Shown: positions 36,477 to 45,951 of the stretch, piece by piece | How the letters are laid out: every line of letters starts with the position of its first letter | Numbering within the stretch: position 1 is the first letter of the stretch | NCBI GenBank assembly: GCA_963711495.1 | Contig: CAVQEK010000005.1 | Location: 1-64,000, forward strand | DNA from: CAVQEK01 sp963711495 | GTDB lineage: Bacteria; Bacteroidota; Bacteroidia; Cytophagales; Cyclobacteriaceae | DNA length: 64,000 bases | Direction of reading: 5' to 3' | Notes under the pieces: generated by a model | Told to the model about the DNA's origin: nothing | What the model saw: the letters and a program-made list of their open reading frames with translations, nothing else | The model's database searches: none | Program-made: the position numbers and the translations under genes

Positions 36477-36788
36477 TCAATGGATGATATAATTCAAACT
36501 ACCCCAGCTACCGCCATTGACGCAGCGAATACCTACGCTTTCCAGCTTTCTTTTTGCCTGTCTTGCCCGGCTCCCGGACCGGCAGCACAAAATCACCACT
36601 TTATTTTTCTTTTGCAGCATGGATATGCGGACATCAATGCTTTGCAGCGGTATGTTGATAGAATTGGTGATATGTCCTTCGTTGTACTCCTGGGGGGTGC
36701 GCACATCCACAATGATCGCCCCTTCTTCCATGGCTTCCTTCACTTTTTCAACCTTTGTCTTGATTCCTAATAATTGAAATAATCCCAT
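36477..36788 (-). CDS. Single-domain rhodanese-like sulfurtransferase
   Basis: This 103-aa cytosolic protein is a complete rhodanese domain: AIIVDVRTPQEYNEGHI (24-40), the substrate-side NSINIPL, and the active loop CRSGSR with Cys69. A second cysteine (Cys68) directly precedes the active one. It would transfer sulfane sulfur to cyanide, thiols or a protein partner. It has the size and DVRTPxEY form of PspE/GlpE-like proteins. It lies 74 bp downstream of the Gfo/Idh/MocA gene on the same strand and might be co-transcribed, although a TAnnTTTG match at 36854-36861 on the minus strand could provide its own promoter. Confidence 0.92.
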   Translation of the reverse strand: MGLFQLLGIKTKVEKVKEAMEEGAIIVDVRTPQEYNEGHITNSINIPLQSIDVRISMLQKKNKVVILCCRSGSRARQAKRKLESVGIRCVNGGSWGSLNYIIH

Positions 36789-36862
36789 TGTACTATCTTA
36801 ATTTTGTTCCAAAATTATAACTAATGATTCCCTGTTGTGTGATGATGATCGCACAAAAATAA

Positions 36863-37840
36863 TCACTTTTCTCCAGTGATGCTATCCAGGATCTCCGTAG
36901 TCCGCATAGCGCTTTCTCCGGTGCTGGGAGAATTGCCCTGGCCCAGGATCGATTTTACAACCAGTTCGATCAATGGCTGATGTACGTGTTTTGGATGATC
37001 GATCTCGAACTGCTCCATTACCTTTTCCCGTTCCAAAGAAATGATATTGCTGCTGAAAAACGAAAAGGTGATTTTGCCTTTGTCGCCAATGATCTCCGTG
37101 ATTTCTGCTTTTTGACTTTCAGGCGTAGAAAAGCACCAGGACCCACTGCCCAGGGCGCCAGATTCAAATTCAAAGTTGGCCACGACAATATCGTCGGCGG
37201 TGTAAAGCCCCGACTGGTTCCTGCTGATGCCGGTGGCCTGCCTGATGCTACCCACGGCAAATTCCAAAAAATCAAATTGATGGGCCGCCAGGTCGTGAAA
37301 ATGCCCGCCTCCCGAAATCGATGGATCAACCCGCCATCTTGGTAAATGTTCGGTTTCCTCCGGCTTCACCGGCCACCACAATTTCATGGCAACAAGTTTC
37401 ACTTCACCAATATCCCCCGAATCGATGATTTCCTTGATCTTCAAAAAATAAGGCATGGCCCGCCGATAGTAGGCGACATACAATGGCGTGCCTGTTTCCT
37501 TACTTATCCTGACCATTTCAGCACATTCGGCAGCATTCATGGCCATGGGTTTTTCCACGTAAACGGGTTTGCCGGCTTTCAATCCGGCAATGGTATATTT
37601 GGCATGCACGTTGGGAGGTGTAGCCACATAGATCGCGTTGATTTCCGGGTCGTGGATAAGATCGTCGGCATTGTCGTACCACCTGGGCACACGATGTCTT
37701 TTGGCGTAATCGGCCGCTTTTTCGGCATCGCGGCGCATGACCGCCACCAGCCGGGAATGTGGTACTTTGTTGAATGCGGGCCCGCTTTTTACTTCAGTAA
37801 CATCGCCACATCCGATGATCCCCCATCTTACTTCCTCCAT
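36863..37840 (-). CDS. Gfo/Idh/MocA-family NAD(P)-dependent oxidoreductase
   Basis: This 325-aa sugar dehydrogenase-like enzyme has an N-terminal Rossmann fold (WGIIGCGDVTEVKSG, 6-20), the family motif VEKPMA with Glu96-Lys97-Pro98, and a C-terminal beta-sheet domain. The C-terminal domain begins near YVAYYRRAMPYFLKIK and carries the GGGHFHDLAAHQFDFLEF helix, whose His residues are typical catalytic positions. There is no signal peptide, so it is cytosolic. Members oxidise or reduce sugars, inositols or amino sugars; the substrate here cannot be assigned. It lies upstream of a rhodanese gene, and neither neighbour gives a pathway clue. Confidence 0.92.
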   Translation of the reverse strand: MEEVRWGIIGCGDVTEVKSGPAFNKVPHSRLVAVMRRDAEKAADYAKRHRVPRWYDNADDLIHDPEINAIYVATPPNVHAKYTIAGLKAGKPVYVEKPMAMNAAECAEMVRISKETGTPLYVAYYRRAMPYFLKIKEIIDSGDIGEVKLVAMKLWWPVKPEETEHLPRWRVDPSISGGGHFHDLAAHQFDFLEFAVGSIRQATGISRNQSGLYTADDIVVANFEFESGALGSGSWCFSTPESQKAEITEIIGDKGKITFSFFSSNIISLEREKVMEQFEIDHPKHVHQPLIELVVKSILGQGNSPSTGESAMRTTEILDSITGEK

Positions 37841-38132
37841 AGATTCCTGGGTTTGGTCTAAAGCTACAAATTACATCGGTATGATGAAAAGCTCAACTTT
37901 CGGGTTGGTAACTTTTTTTGGAGTTTTATCATTTTATTGCCAGAAGCTTGATCTTAGTCTCTTGACATGTTGTGTAAATGGAATAAAATGTTGACTGGAA
38001 AAAGTTCGATATTGATTTGTATCCAACCAGGCTGCTTTCTGAAGAATTGATTAACTTACCGGTATAGACCAATATATGGAAAAACTCCTATTTTGAAGTA
38101 GTTGGCGTGCATTGTAAAAAAGACATCGACAC

Positions 38133-38546
38133 ATGATTAATAAAGGAAAAATAGACTTGACTTTAAAAATAATTGGATTACTAATTGGACTCTCATTTAT
38201 GATTACATCATGTAATAAAATGACACCTGCAGGATTTTGGAAAAATTATCACAAGGATTTAAAATTAAACGTATTTAGTGACCAAGGACCATGGGGTGGA
38301 TACAGAATAATACATTGGGAATCTAAGGATAAACTCGACTTTGAATCAAATGACATTTTTAAATATGCAAAAGAAAATGGTTGGACTTTAATTAATAGCA
38401 GTGCATATGGAAATAATCTTCCTCAAAGCTGGACTTATTCCGGGAAAAAAATATTTCGGCATAATTATAACGATTCTAATGATTTAGATAATCAAATAAA
38501 TAATAAACTTCAACGATGGATTGATTCTGATTTCAAATTATATTGA
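38133..38546 (+). CDS. Hypothetical lipoprotein
   Basis: This 137-aa protein has an N-terminal membrane/lipoprotein signal ending in MITSC (Cys27). The mature part is rich in Trp, Asn and Lys (TPAGFWKNYHKDLKLN, GGYRIIHWESKDKLDFE). I do not recognise a family. The gene is more A+T-rich than the pectin locus genes. It is followed after 68 bp by nirK on the same strand, so the two may be co-transcribed, but there is no evidence that it is a nitrite reductase partner. Confidence 0.65.
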   Translation: MINKGKIDLTLKIIGLLIGLSFMITSCNKMTPAGFWKNYHKDLKLNVFSDQGPWGGYRIIHWESKDKLDFESNDIFKYAKENGWTLINSSAYGNNLPQSWTYSGKKIFRHNYNDSNDLDNQINNKLQRWIDSDFKLY

Positions 38547-38614
38547 ACGCCGAAAATGTTATTGGAATTAAGGGAGAAAATCCATGTTTTAATTTTTTCA
38601 ATAAAGCATAAGTT

Positions 38615-39742
38615 ATGAAAACAACAAATTTAATTGTGCCGCTTTTATTGATAAGCTTGTTATCTGCCTGTAATATTTCGTCGGAAAATGATAAAGGGGA
38701 GAAAAGGGGTTCTGTATTTGATGAAACAGGACCTAAATCGGCCGAAAACCTTAAACACATTACTGAGGAATTGGTAGACCCTCCGGAATTACCACAATAC
38801 AAACAAGTTGCCGATGGTGACCCGGTAGTAGTGGAAGTCCGGTTGGTTATTCATGAAAAATTAGAGGAGATAGCCCCGGGGGTTAAAACGTGGCAACTTA
38901 CCTATAATGGAACCGTGCCCGGCCCGATGATCGTCGTACATCAAAATGATTATGTACAACTTACTCTAGATAATCCAACGACGAATACATTGGTTCACAA
39001 TATCGATTTTCATGCTGCTACTGGTGGCTTGGGAGGTGGCGATTTTACCAAGGTAGGTCCGGGAAAACAAGTTATAATCAGGTTTAAAGCTACAAAATCC
39101 GGTGTGTTTGTTTACCATTGTGCCCCCGGGGGAATCATGGTGCCCTTGCATGTGGTTTCCGGGATGAATGGTGCAATAATGGTCTTGCCCCGGGATGGGT
39201 TAAGAGATGAAAATGGCAATCCATTGCACTATGATAAAGCATATTATATAGCGGAACAAGACTATTATTTACCTAAAGATAAAGATGGTAATTTTAAGCA
39301 ATATGAGACGCCATCTGCCGAATTTAGTGATTTAATGAAATCCATAAAGACGCTTACTCCTACTCATCTGGTCTTTGATGGAAAGGAAGGGGCATTAACC
39401 GGAAATAATGCCCTAACCGCCAAAGTTGGTGAGAAGGTCCTTTTTATCACCTCGCAGGCAAACCGGGATACCCGTATTCATCTTATCGGTGGTCATGCAG
39501 ATTTGGTATGGCTGGGGGGATCTTTTAACGACAGGCCTGTCACAAATTATGAGTCATGGCCCGTAGTTGGTGGATCGGCCGTGGCGGCGATATATCAATT
39601 CCGGGAGCCTGGAACTTATCTTTATTTAAATCATAATTTGATCGAAGCATTTGCTTATGATGCAAAAGCGGAAGTAAAGGTTGAAGGTGAATGGGATGAT
39701 AATCTGATGGAACAAATAGAGGGAGTAAGATCTGACAATTAA
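38615..39742 (+). CDS. nirK: Copper-containing nitrite reductase, lipoprotein form
   Basis: This enzyme reduces nitrite to nitric oxide outside the cytosol. All copper ligands are visible: type 1 His128, Cys169 (HCAPGG), His179 and Met184; type 2 His133 (NIDFHAA), His168 and His340 (YLNHNLIEAF). The catalytic pair Asp131 and His289 (RIHLIGGH) is also present. The two cupredoxin domains span about 65-190 and 230-370. The N-terminus is MKTTNLIVPLLLISLLSAC with LSAC (Cys19), so the enzyme is lipid-anchored, unlike the soluble Tat-exported proteobacterial forms. No NO reductase, NnrS, heme or copper-chaperone gene lies in the window. Low-GC, gene-poor DNA flanks it downstream, which hints at transfer. 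Confidence 0.96.
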   Translation: MKTTNLIVPLLLISLLSACNISSENDKGEKRGSVFDETGPKSAENLKHITEELVDPPELPQYKQVADGDPVVVEVRLVIHEKLEEIAPGVKTWQLTYNGTVPGPMIVVHQNDYVQLTLDNPTTNTLVHNIDFHAATGGLGGGDFTKVGPGKQVIIRFKATKSGVFVYHCAPGGIMVPLHVVSGMNGAIMVLPRDGLRDENGNPLHYDKAYYIAEQDYYLPKDKDGNFKQYETPSAEFSDLMKSIKTLTPTHLVFDGKEGALTGNNALTAKVGEKVLFITSQANRDTRIHLIGGHADLVWLGGSFNDRPVTNYESWPVVGGSAVAAIYQFREPGTYLYLNHNLIEAFAYDAKAEVKVEGEWDDNLMEQIEGVRSDN

Positions 39743-41090
39743 TAATGGCAATAACCAACGCGACCTAAAAAGCGAGAAATAATAACCCAAATCGATCATT
39801 AATCAACGAATTAGGAATGATAGAAGGCTCTATTTTAAGATACCTATTGGTGGTTTTACATGAAAAAATTATCAGAATACTGTGAAATGAATGTTCAATG
39901 CAATACTAATGAGTGAATTTGGGCCGGGTGGTTTTTAGAAACTTAACGCTTTCAAAGATTTTGTATCCTGGTTCAGATTGACACCAAATATTAAAATATC
40001 AGGAGGAAAATTGCTGAGCATCAAAATCCCCAAGAGAAGCAACAGGCTCAAAATAGCATTCAGGCAAGCAGCCAATGCTATTGGAAACTTAAAAGATACA
40101 CACCGTTCAGACTTCTTTACAAGAATAGCTTTTTGAAAAGAAAGACAATCCGCAGTATCAGCCACAGGAAGAAAACATGCCATAATCATATGGACAATGA
40201 TCACCGGAAAATTGCCCTATCAACCTGCTAAAGAATCCTTATTTTTGGGTCAAAAGCGTAAGCTTACACTGGTCAACCGGATAAGAAGTAATAATATAAA
40301 TTTGAGCTAAAACCTGAAGACATTGGGTTTTCAACATGCTGATTATCAATACTAAAATTTGACGTTAGTCAGAATTCCCCATTTTAGACGGCAAAAAAGG
40401 CCGGGCTGATAACATGCGAAAATATAAAGCTGGATCAAAGCTCGATTTATTCAATGGCATTAAAGATCCCAGACATCAGCCCAATCAGAATTCTAGAGGT
40501 AGGGACATTGTGAAAGACCGACTGGCGGAGCTAAGGCTACCCCGAATACAATAATCCCAAATTCCAAAAGAATGTCTCCGTTCCGGCTTTTCTTTCTATT
40601 TATTCTCATGGATCCCAAATTTATAGGCAGGAGAATTTAGAAGTCAATGTTAAAATAATTAGCGAAATTGAAGCTTTTCGTTATATAAAATACAATTATT
40701 CAAATGAAGATTCGGGCTAATAAAATAATGGAACAGGCTCTTAGACAAAGAGGACACGACTTTATTAAAGCAACGGTGGCTTTGCCAACTGCCTTTGAGA
40801 AGATTCCCGACCAATATTTTTCCAGACTCTCTCATATATGGTTTAAAAGAAAACACTGGTATAAAAGGAAAGTCTTGGGTGTCCAATCAAAAATATAACT
40901 CAGCAAATTTCAGTGCCAAAACTGATAACCGAAATTGGGTTAAAAAAATGTATTAACAAAGCGCTAAATGTCTACCAATCAAATAAGGGCTGACCAACCC
41001 AAATTCTTACTTCTAACGCAGTGAAAAAATTCTGCTTAGTGGTTTATATTTCATAACTTGCGGATGAATTTTTTACGAGACGGACATGTT
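39743..41090. other. Gene-poor 1.3-kb region
   Basis: No convincing gene was found over 1348 bp. Short frames exist (minus-strand 39935-40204, 89 aa, with a hydrophobic middle; plus-strand 40704-40898, 64 aa, Lys/Arg-rich). Neither shows a recognisable domain, a family opening or a signal peptide. The stretch is A+T-rich with several runs that look like decayed coding sequence. Nothing resembling tRNA, terminal inverted repeats or transposase motifs was seen. Confidence 0.5.
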
Positions 41091-42200
41091 ATGAAAAAAT
41101 ATATTTTGTCATTTGCGGTTGTAGCAATGAGTTTGCTGAACTTGCCTGCCTTTTCTCAATCGGTGGCTGATTCGACATTATTAGGCTTGCCTGGAGATAA
41201 CCTTGACCTTTATGCCGTTCTGGATCTTTTTCAAAAATCAAAGACCATTGAAGAATTTGAAAAATCATTGAACCTTGAAAAAACAGGAATCAACAATATG
41301 GATTTAGACTTAGATAAAAAGGTTGATTTCATAAAGGTTGTGACAAAGCAGGAGAAAAATGATTTTACATTTATTCTTCAGATTGCGGTAAGTGAAACTG
41401 AAACCCAGGATGTTGCCGTTATTTTGGTATCAAAGGATAAGGATAAAAAAATTACGATGCAGATCGTGGGCGACGAAGATCTATATGGCAAGGATTATAT
41501 TGTTGAACTAGAAGAGTCTTCAACTCCGGCAGTTACTGCCAATCCTGGATATTCGGGCCCGGATACGGTTAAAATTGTCAGTGCTCCTGCAACAACAACA
41601 ACTGTAGTTGTTGAACAAGCCCCTATTGTACAATATGTGTATTCTCCTGCCTATGTACCTTATTATCCGCCATACCATTATGGCTATTATCCGCCTTATT
41701 TTGCCGCGTTTTCAGTTATGGCAATTGGCATATACTGGGGTAGTCATGCTCATTACCATCATCATGGCTATGGTTATCATGGCAATACGACTATAATTCA
41801 TAATACTAACAATTTTAACAACTATAACAGGACAAGAAACACTTCCAATACCGTCAATCATAATAAGGCGAACGGTAATTATAATCGAAGTAATAGTCCA
41901 TCAACACGACCGTCGACACGTCAATCAACCGGAGCATCGCCCTCTACACGTCAGTCGGGCGGAACATCGCCCTCCACACGTCAGGCAGGCGGAACATCGC
42001 CCTCCACACGTCAATCAGCCGGAGCATCGCCCTCTACACGTCAGTCGAACGTTTCTTCTCAGCAATCGAGACCTAGTTCAAGCGGAGCATCACGTTATAG
42101 TAGCGGCTCCAGAGGAAGCAGCGGTTTTAGTAGCGGTGGCACCAGAGGAAGTGGTTTTAGTGGAGGTAGTTCCAGAGGAGGCGGTGGACGAAGACGATAA
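41091..42200 (+). CDS. Exported His/Tyr-rich protein with 10-residue STRQ repeats
   Basis: The start at 41091 (MKKYILSFAVVAMSLLNLPAFSQ) gives a clean signal peptide; an upstream in-frame start at 41058 would add 11 residues. A folded N-terminal domain (about 24-155) has alternating charged and hydrophobic strands. It is followed by a Pro/Tyr/His-rich segment (YPPYHYGYYPPYF, then HAHYHHHGYGYHG), an Asn-rich linker, five 10-residue STRQ repeats and a Ser/Gly/Arg tail ending in GGGRRR. The His/Tyr part could bind metal or membrane; the basic tail could bind nucleic acid or polysaccharide. It resembles Bacteroidota proteins annotated as DUF3300-like, from memory. The role is unknown. Confidence 0.7.
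   Translation: MKKYILSFAVVAMSLLNLPAFSQSVADSTLLGLPGDNLDLYAVLDLFQKSKTIEEFEKSLNLEKTGINNMDLDLDKKVDFIKVVTKQEKNDFTFILQIAVSETETQDVAVILVSKDKDKKITMQIVGDEDLYGKDYIVELEESSTPAVTANPGYSGPDTVKIVSAPATTTTVVVEQAPIVQYVYSPAYVPYYPPYHYGYYPPYFAAFSVMAIGIYWGSHAHYHHHGYGYHGNTTIIHNTNNFNNYNRTRNTSNTVNHNKANGNYNRSNSPSTRPSTRQSTGASPSTRQSGGTSPSTRQAGGTSPSTRQSAGASPSTRQSNVSSQQSRPSSSGASRYSSGSRGSSGFSSGGTRGSGFSGGSSRGGGGRRR
41913..42062 (+). repeat. Five 30-bp tandem repeats in coding sequence
   Basis: Units start at 41913, 41943, 41973, 42003 and 42033 and encode STRQSTGASP, STRQSGGTSP, STRQAGGTSP, STRQSAGASP and the diverged STRQSNVSSQ. Units two to four are nearly identical at DNA level (ACACGTCAG, GGCGGAACATCGCCC), which points to recent slippage or unequal exchange. 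They sit in the disordered C-terminal part of the exported protein. Confidence 0.9.
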
Positions 42201-42330
42201 ACAAAATTAATTTTCTTTTACGACTTTACACGCAAAAAAAATTGACTAATTCGAAACACAATTTCATCCCGGTATAGGATTATGTTATATCTGTTTTTTT
42301 GAATCTGACTCAGGGGTTCCTGTTTTCTTT

Positions 42331-42825
42331 TCATTCAATCGGCATATCAGAAGCGCTCATATCCCTTATGACAACATAATTACCATTTCTTTTTTCAAAT
42401 AAAACCATATAGTTTCCTGTATTAATAGAAACATTGGTAGAGTCAGTTAAATTGTAATAACCAATTTCTACAACTTGATTTCCATCATTTGACACAAAAA
42501 CTTCATTGGTAGTAAAAGCAATCTTATTGCCCTTTGAGGAAGACTCGATACCGGCTTTCAAGAATTCTATAATGGCCGGCTTTCCCACTAAAGGTGCTTT
42601 GTTTTGAGAAAAAGATGTTGCATCATCCGCATAATATCCTATGTTCATCATTTCTCCAGCGTTATATAATTCAGCAAATTGATTTTCTTTGGCCTGAATT
42701 TCTTTTTTAACTTGTTCTTTATCAATTACCGGTAGTGCTACTTTTTCTTCTTTCTTAGAATCGCAGGCAATTATTAGAGGTATCAAACATGATAATAATG
42801 CTACCTCGATTAGTTTTTTTTTCAT
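42331..42825 (-). CDS. NTF2-like (SnoaL/DUF4440-type) lipoprotein
   Basis: From the ATG at 42825 the protein starts MKKKLIEVALLSCLIPLIIAC with a lipobox and Cys21. An ATG at 42870 would place 15 residues before the signal. The mature part begins with a charged helix (DKEQVKKEIQAKENQFAELY) followed by YYADDATSFSQNKAPLVGK and a final VVIRDMSAS, the helix-plus-curved-sheet layout of NTF2/DUF4440 proteins. These often bind small hydrophobic ligands or act as stress-related lipoproteins; no catalytic residues are evident. It is convergent with the repeat-protein gene and has no obvious operon partner. Confidence 0.78.
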   Translation of the reverse strand: MKKKLIEVALLSCLIPLIIACDSKKEEKVALPVIDKEQVKKEIQAKENQFAELYNAGEMMNIGYYADDATSFSQNKAPLVGKPAIIEFLKAGIESSSKGNKIAFTTNEVFVSNDGNQVVEIGYYNLTDSTNVSINTGNYMVLFEKRNGNYVVIRDMSASDMPIE

Positions 42826-43451
42826 AATTGTATTTGTCCTTAAATTAATGTGGCCAATAAATAGGCGCAAAAGTTATATAATTAATATCAACTATTAGCT
42901 GGTTTTTTTATTTTTTTTATTGAGAGGAGTGGCAATTAAAATTTATAATTCTCGCCGGTTCAACTTCGAATGACGTCTGAGCAAAAATAACTGCCCACAA
43001 TAAATAGATCTTCATGCAGTGAGCAACACCGATGTCACTATCGATAACTACAATTACAAAGTAAAAATAAAAAATGTTGAATAGGTAAAAATAATAATCT
43101 AATGATTATCAATTAAGTCCAATATTTCATAATCATCTAGATATTTAAGTACAGGGCATCTTATCCAAGGGAATTATATGATCTGGCGTGGACAATCGAA
43201 GTGGAAAATGGAAAGAAAATGCTTGTTTTTCAGAATATGCATCATATCATTGATTAATAGGAAAGGATCAGTCAACCAGCATACCACTAACATTTCTTTC
43301 CGACTCCAATCTGAAACAAAAACAGGTTTTGATCCATTGATCATGGCGCCGTCAAATCCCGCAGATAATTGGCTAAATTCAAAACACCCCATGAATCGGC
43401 ATTTCACTGTTGGATATTTTCATTAACTTTTACCCCTTAATAAGACAAGAT
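42826..43451. other. Intergenic region with no recognised gene
   Basis: This stretch of more than 600 bp separates the divergent NTF2-like lipoprotein gene and the GH9 gene. Overlapping frames at 43174-43426 (both strands, about 80 aa) have no family features and no signal. The first 250 bp are very A+T-rich and probably carry promoters. Confidence 0.4.
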
Positions 43452-45254
43452 ATGCGCTATTCGGTACTGAGAAAAATATGGATTCCTTCTATAATCTTCA
43501 TTGGAATTTTGGCCATTTTTTCACGATTTAATCCCGCCGATCCCGTAATTTATTTGCGTTTCAACCAGGTCGGTTATCTCTCGAAAGACTACAAAACAGC
43601 CATTGCCTTTTCAAATGACAAGATCCGGGGCCATTTCAAAATTACTGATGCCCAAACAGGATCGGTGGTCTTCACAGCAAAACCCGTACTTTCCAGGCTC
43701 AACAGATGGTCCTCTTTCAAATATTTTTATACCCTGGACTTTTCGCCTCTAATCGTGAAAGGAACTTACAAAATTTCTATTGCTACCACACAATCCGGAG
43801 AATTTCGGATTGGCGATGATGCCTATCAACACGATCAGGAAGATTTGCTTGGTTTTATGCGCCAGCAGCGCTGTGGGTACAATCCTTTTATTGACCGGGT
43901 TTGTCATCAGCGTGATGGCCGGACATTTTACGGACCGATGCCGGATTCCACCTATATCGATGTGAGTGGCGGCTGGCACGATGCCGGTGACCAACTGAAG
44001 TATCTCATAACTTCCAGTTTTGCCACTGGCGCGATGCTGATGGCTTACGAACAGGAACCTAAGAAATTTGAAGACCGGGTGGATGCACTGGGTCATGATG
44101 TCCCCGACCAATTGCCCGACGTATTGAATGAAGCCAAATGGGGACTGGACTGGATCCAAAAAATGCATCCCAAACCAGATCAATTATTTCATCAGGTTGC
44201 CGACGACCGTGATCATATTGGGTGGAAATGGCCGGACCAGGACAAATCGGATTACGGATGGGGACCCAACAGTTACCGGGCAGTATATTTTGCAAATGGC
44301 AAACCTCAGGGTCTGAAACAATACAAAAGTGAAGCTACCGGAATTGCCAATATCGCGGGTCGTTCTGCGGCAGCTTTGGCACTGGGTTATAAGATATTAA
44401 AAGCATTTCCGGACCAGCAACCTTATGCTGAAAAATGTCTGCAGGCAGCCCGGGAATTATATGAAATGGGTCGTGAGAAAGAAGGGTTTCAGCAGGGCAA
44501 TTCATATGGCGCGCCATACCGCTATATGGAACGCACCTGGGCCGATGACATGGAGTGGGTTGCGGCTGAATTGTACGGTGCCACAGGTAAGCCTGCTTAT
44601 CTGGAAGATGCCAAAAAATATGCGGACAAGATCGGCCAAACGTCCTGGTTAATGCTTGACTCGGCGGCACATTATGAATATTATCCATTCATCAATCTTG
44701 GTCATTACGCCCTTTATCAATATACCGATGAAAAGACAAAATCGAAATTAGCCCAATACTACCGGAACGGCATTGAACACTGCCAACAACGGGCCAGCAA
44801 AAATATTTATGGCGTGGGCGTGCCTTTCATCTGGTGCTCGAACAATCTCGTGGTCTCACTGGTCACGCAAATCAAATTGTATGAAAAAATGACCGGTGAC
44901 CAGCAATTTAATCAATTGATGATCGACAACCGCGATTGGTTATTTGGCAAAAATCCATGGGGTACGTCGATGTTTATGAATATTCCCAGAAATGGTGAAT
45001 TCCCGGTCGATGTGCATACCAGCATTTGGGCTTTGACAAAACAGGAAGTACCGGGAGGTTTGGTAGACGGACCGATATGGCGGACCATCTACAGTCAATT
45101 AAAAGGATTAACGTTATTGCACCCCGATGAATTTGCCGCTTTCCAGAACAATTATGTGGTGTATCACGATGATCGCGGGGACTACAGCACCAATGAACCC
45201 ACCATGGATGGAACTGCCGGCGCGGTGTTGATGATGGCAATACCAGGAGAATGA
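43452..45254 (+). CDS. Glycoside hydrolase family 9 with N-terminal Ig-like domain
   Basis: This is an inverting beta-glycanase of the cellulase family E. The start at 43452 (MRYSVLRKIWIPSIIFIGILAIF) gives an N-terminal export signal or anchor; a start at 43410 would add 14 residues. An Ig-like CelD_N domain (YLRFNQVGYLSKDYKTA, about 32-120) precedes the (alpha/alpha)6 barrel. Catalytic signatures are DVSGGWHDAGDQLKY, holding the two general-base aspartates, and the C-terminal STNEPTMDGTAG with the acid Glu. The middle CxHRS-like segment is VHTSIWALT, not the usual HHR form, so the active-site cleft differs from classical endoglucanases. Bacteroidota GH9 proteins may act on cellulose, xyloglucan or glucosamine-containing polymers. 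It stands alone, convergent with a membrane protein gene. Confidence 0.92.
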   Translation: MRYSVLRKIWIPSIIFIGILAIFSRFNPADPVIYLRFNQVGYLSKDYKTAIAFSNDKIRGHFKITDAQTGSVVFTAKPVLSRLNRWSSFKYFYTLDFSPLIVKGTYKISIATTQSGEFRIGDDAYQHDQEDLLGFMRQQRCGYNPFIDRVCHQRDGRTFYGPMPDSTYIDVSGGWHDAGDQLKYLITSSFATGAMLMAYEQEPKKFEDRVDALGHDVPDQLPDVLNEAKWGLDWIQKMHPKPDQLFHQVADDRDHIGWKWPDQDKSDYGWGPNSYRAVYFANGKPQGLKQYKSEATGIANIAGRSAAALALGYKILKAFPDQQPYAEKCLQAARELYEMGREKEGFQQGNSYGAPYRYMERTWADDMEWVAAELYGATGKPAYLEDAKKYADKIGQTSWLMLDSAAHYEYYPFINLGHYALYQYTDEKTKSKLAQYYRNGIEHCQQRASKNIYGVGVPFIWCSNNLVVSLVTQIKLYEKMTGDQQFNQLMIDNRDWLFGKNPWGTSMFMNIPRNGEFPVDVHTSIWALTKQEVPGGLVDGPIWRTIYSQLKGLTLLHPDEFAAFQNNYVVYHDDRGDYSTNEPTMDGTAGAVLMMAIPGE

Positions 45255-45285
45255 TCGCCTGACTGATCAATACAAGAAGTTGCAA

Positions 45286-45951
45286 TCAGGTATTGAAAGG
45301 ATGAAATTTAATGATATAGATGACAATTAAAACAGCCAGTAAAAATCCCAGTACACCCATAATAATCAGTTTAAAGCGGCCAAACGATCCTTCAAGCGTT
45401 TCTTCATCAGAAAGCTGGCGCATCTCCAGATCACTCAAAAATATCCGGAACATTTTGAGGTAGCGGCCAAAGGTAATTCTGGTGACGATGAACAACAACA
45501 CAAATGCTCCGATATAGATCATTAGAAAGGGTACAAAAAACCTGAAATTCAAAACCATACTAAAATCGATGGCCCGCATATTAAAGGCATAGATCAACAA
45601 AATGACGGACAATGAATACAAACCGATCCAAGGATTAAAAAATCTGCGGTAAAAACCCAAATATTCTTCAAGCATCAACGACAATCTTTTGGAACGTGCC
45701 CCGATCCGTTTAAAATTTCGATAAACGCGGATGGTATATAAAAATATTATAATCAACAATAACGCCACGAAAGCACTGATATAAATAAACTGATTGTTCA
45801 TACGGTACTTCCACATATTGGCCAGATCGAGTGCCAGTGCCAATAATTCAAAAATCATCCCGAAAACCAGCAAACGTGAGATCTTACTGGCCGTTTCTTC
45901 CGTTCGCTTTCTGATTTTCGCTTCCAGACTTTTCAGTTCCTGTTTTTGCAT
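45286..45951 (-). CDS. Four-helix membrane protein of unknown function
   Basis: Translation from the ATG at 45951 starts MQKQELKSLEAKIRKRTEE, a basic amphipathic helix, followed by four likely membrane helices (about residues 28-46, 54-74, 115-135 and 145-165). A cytosolic charged segment follows (FRIFLSDLEMRQLSDEETLEGSFGRF) and a final membrane helix (LIIMGVLGFLLAVLIVIYII). That makes five hydrophobic segments in all; the exact count is uncertain. A start at 46044 would add 31 residues. There is no known motif. The gene is convergent with GH9 after only 31 bp. The layout resembles small uncharacterised Bacteroidota membrane proteins; no function is proposed. Confidence 0.7.
   Translation of the reverse strand: MQKQELKSLEAKIRKRTEETASKISRLLVFGMIFELLALALDLANMWKYRMNNQFIYISAFVALLLIIIFLYTIRVYRNFKRIGARSKRLSLMLEEYLGFYRRFFNPWIGLYSLSVILLIYAFNMRAIDFSMVLNFRFFVPFLMIYIGAFVLLFIVTRITFGRYLKMFRIFLSDLEMRQLSDEETLEGSFGRFKLIIMGVLGFLLAVLIVIYIIKFHPFNT

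Noticed and set aside
39935..40204. Minus-strand 89-codon frame with a hydrophobic centre
   Set aside because: No signal peptide, no homologous pattern and no neighbour context; listed only as part of the gene-poor region.
40704..40898. Plus-strand 64-codon basic frame
   Set aside because: No recognised motif and a position in DNA that looks decayed; too short to support.
41913..42062. Repeats as a CRISPR array
   Set aside because: The 30-bp units are contiguous with no spacers and stay in one reading frame.
43174..43426. Overlapping frames of about 80 codons on both strands
   Set aside because: Neither shows a family feature, and they overlap each other almost completely.
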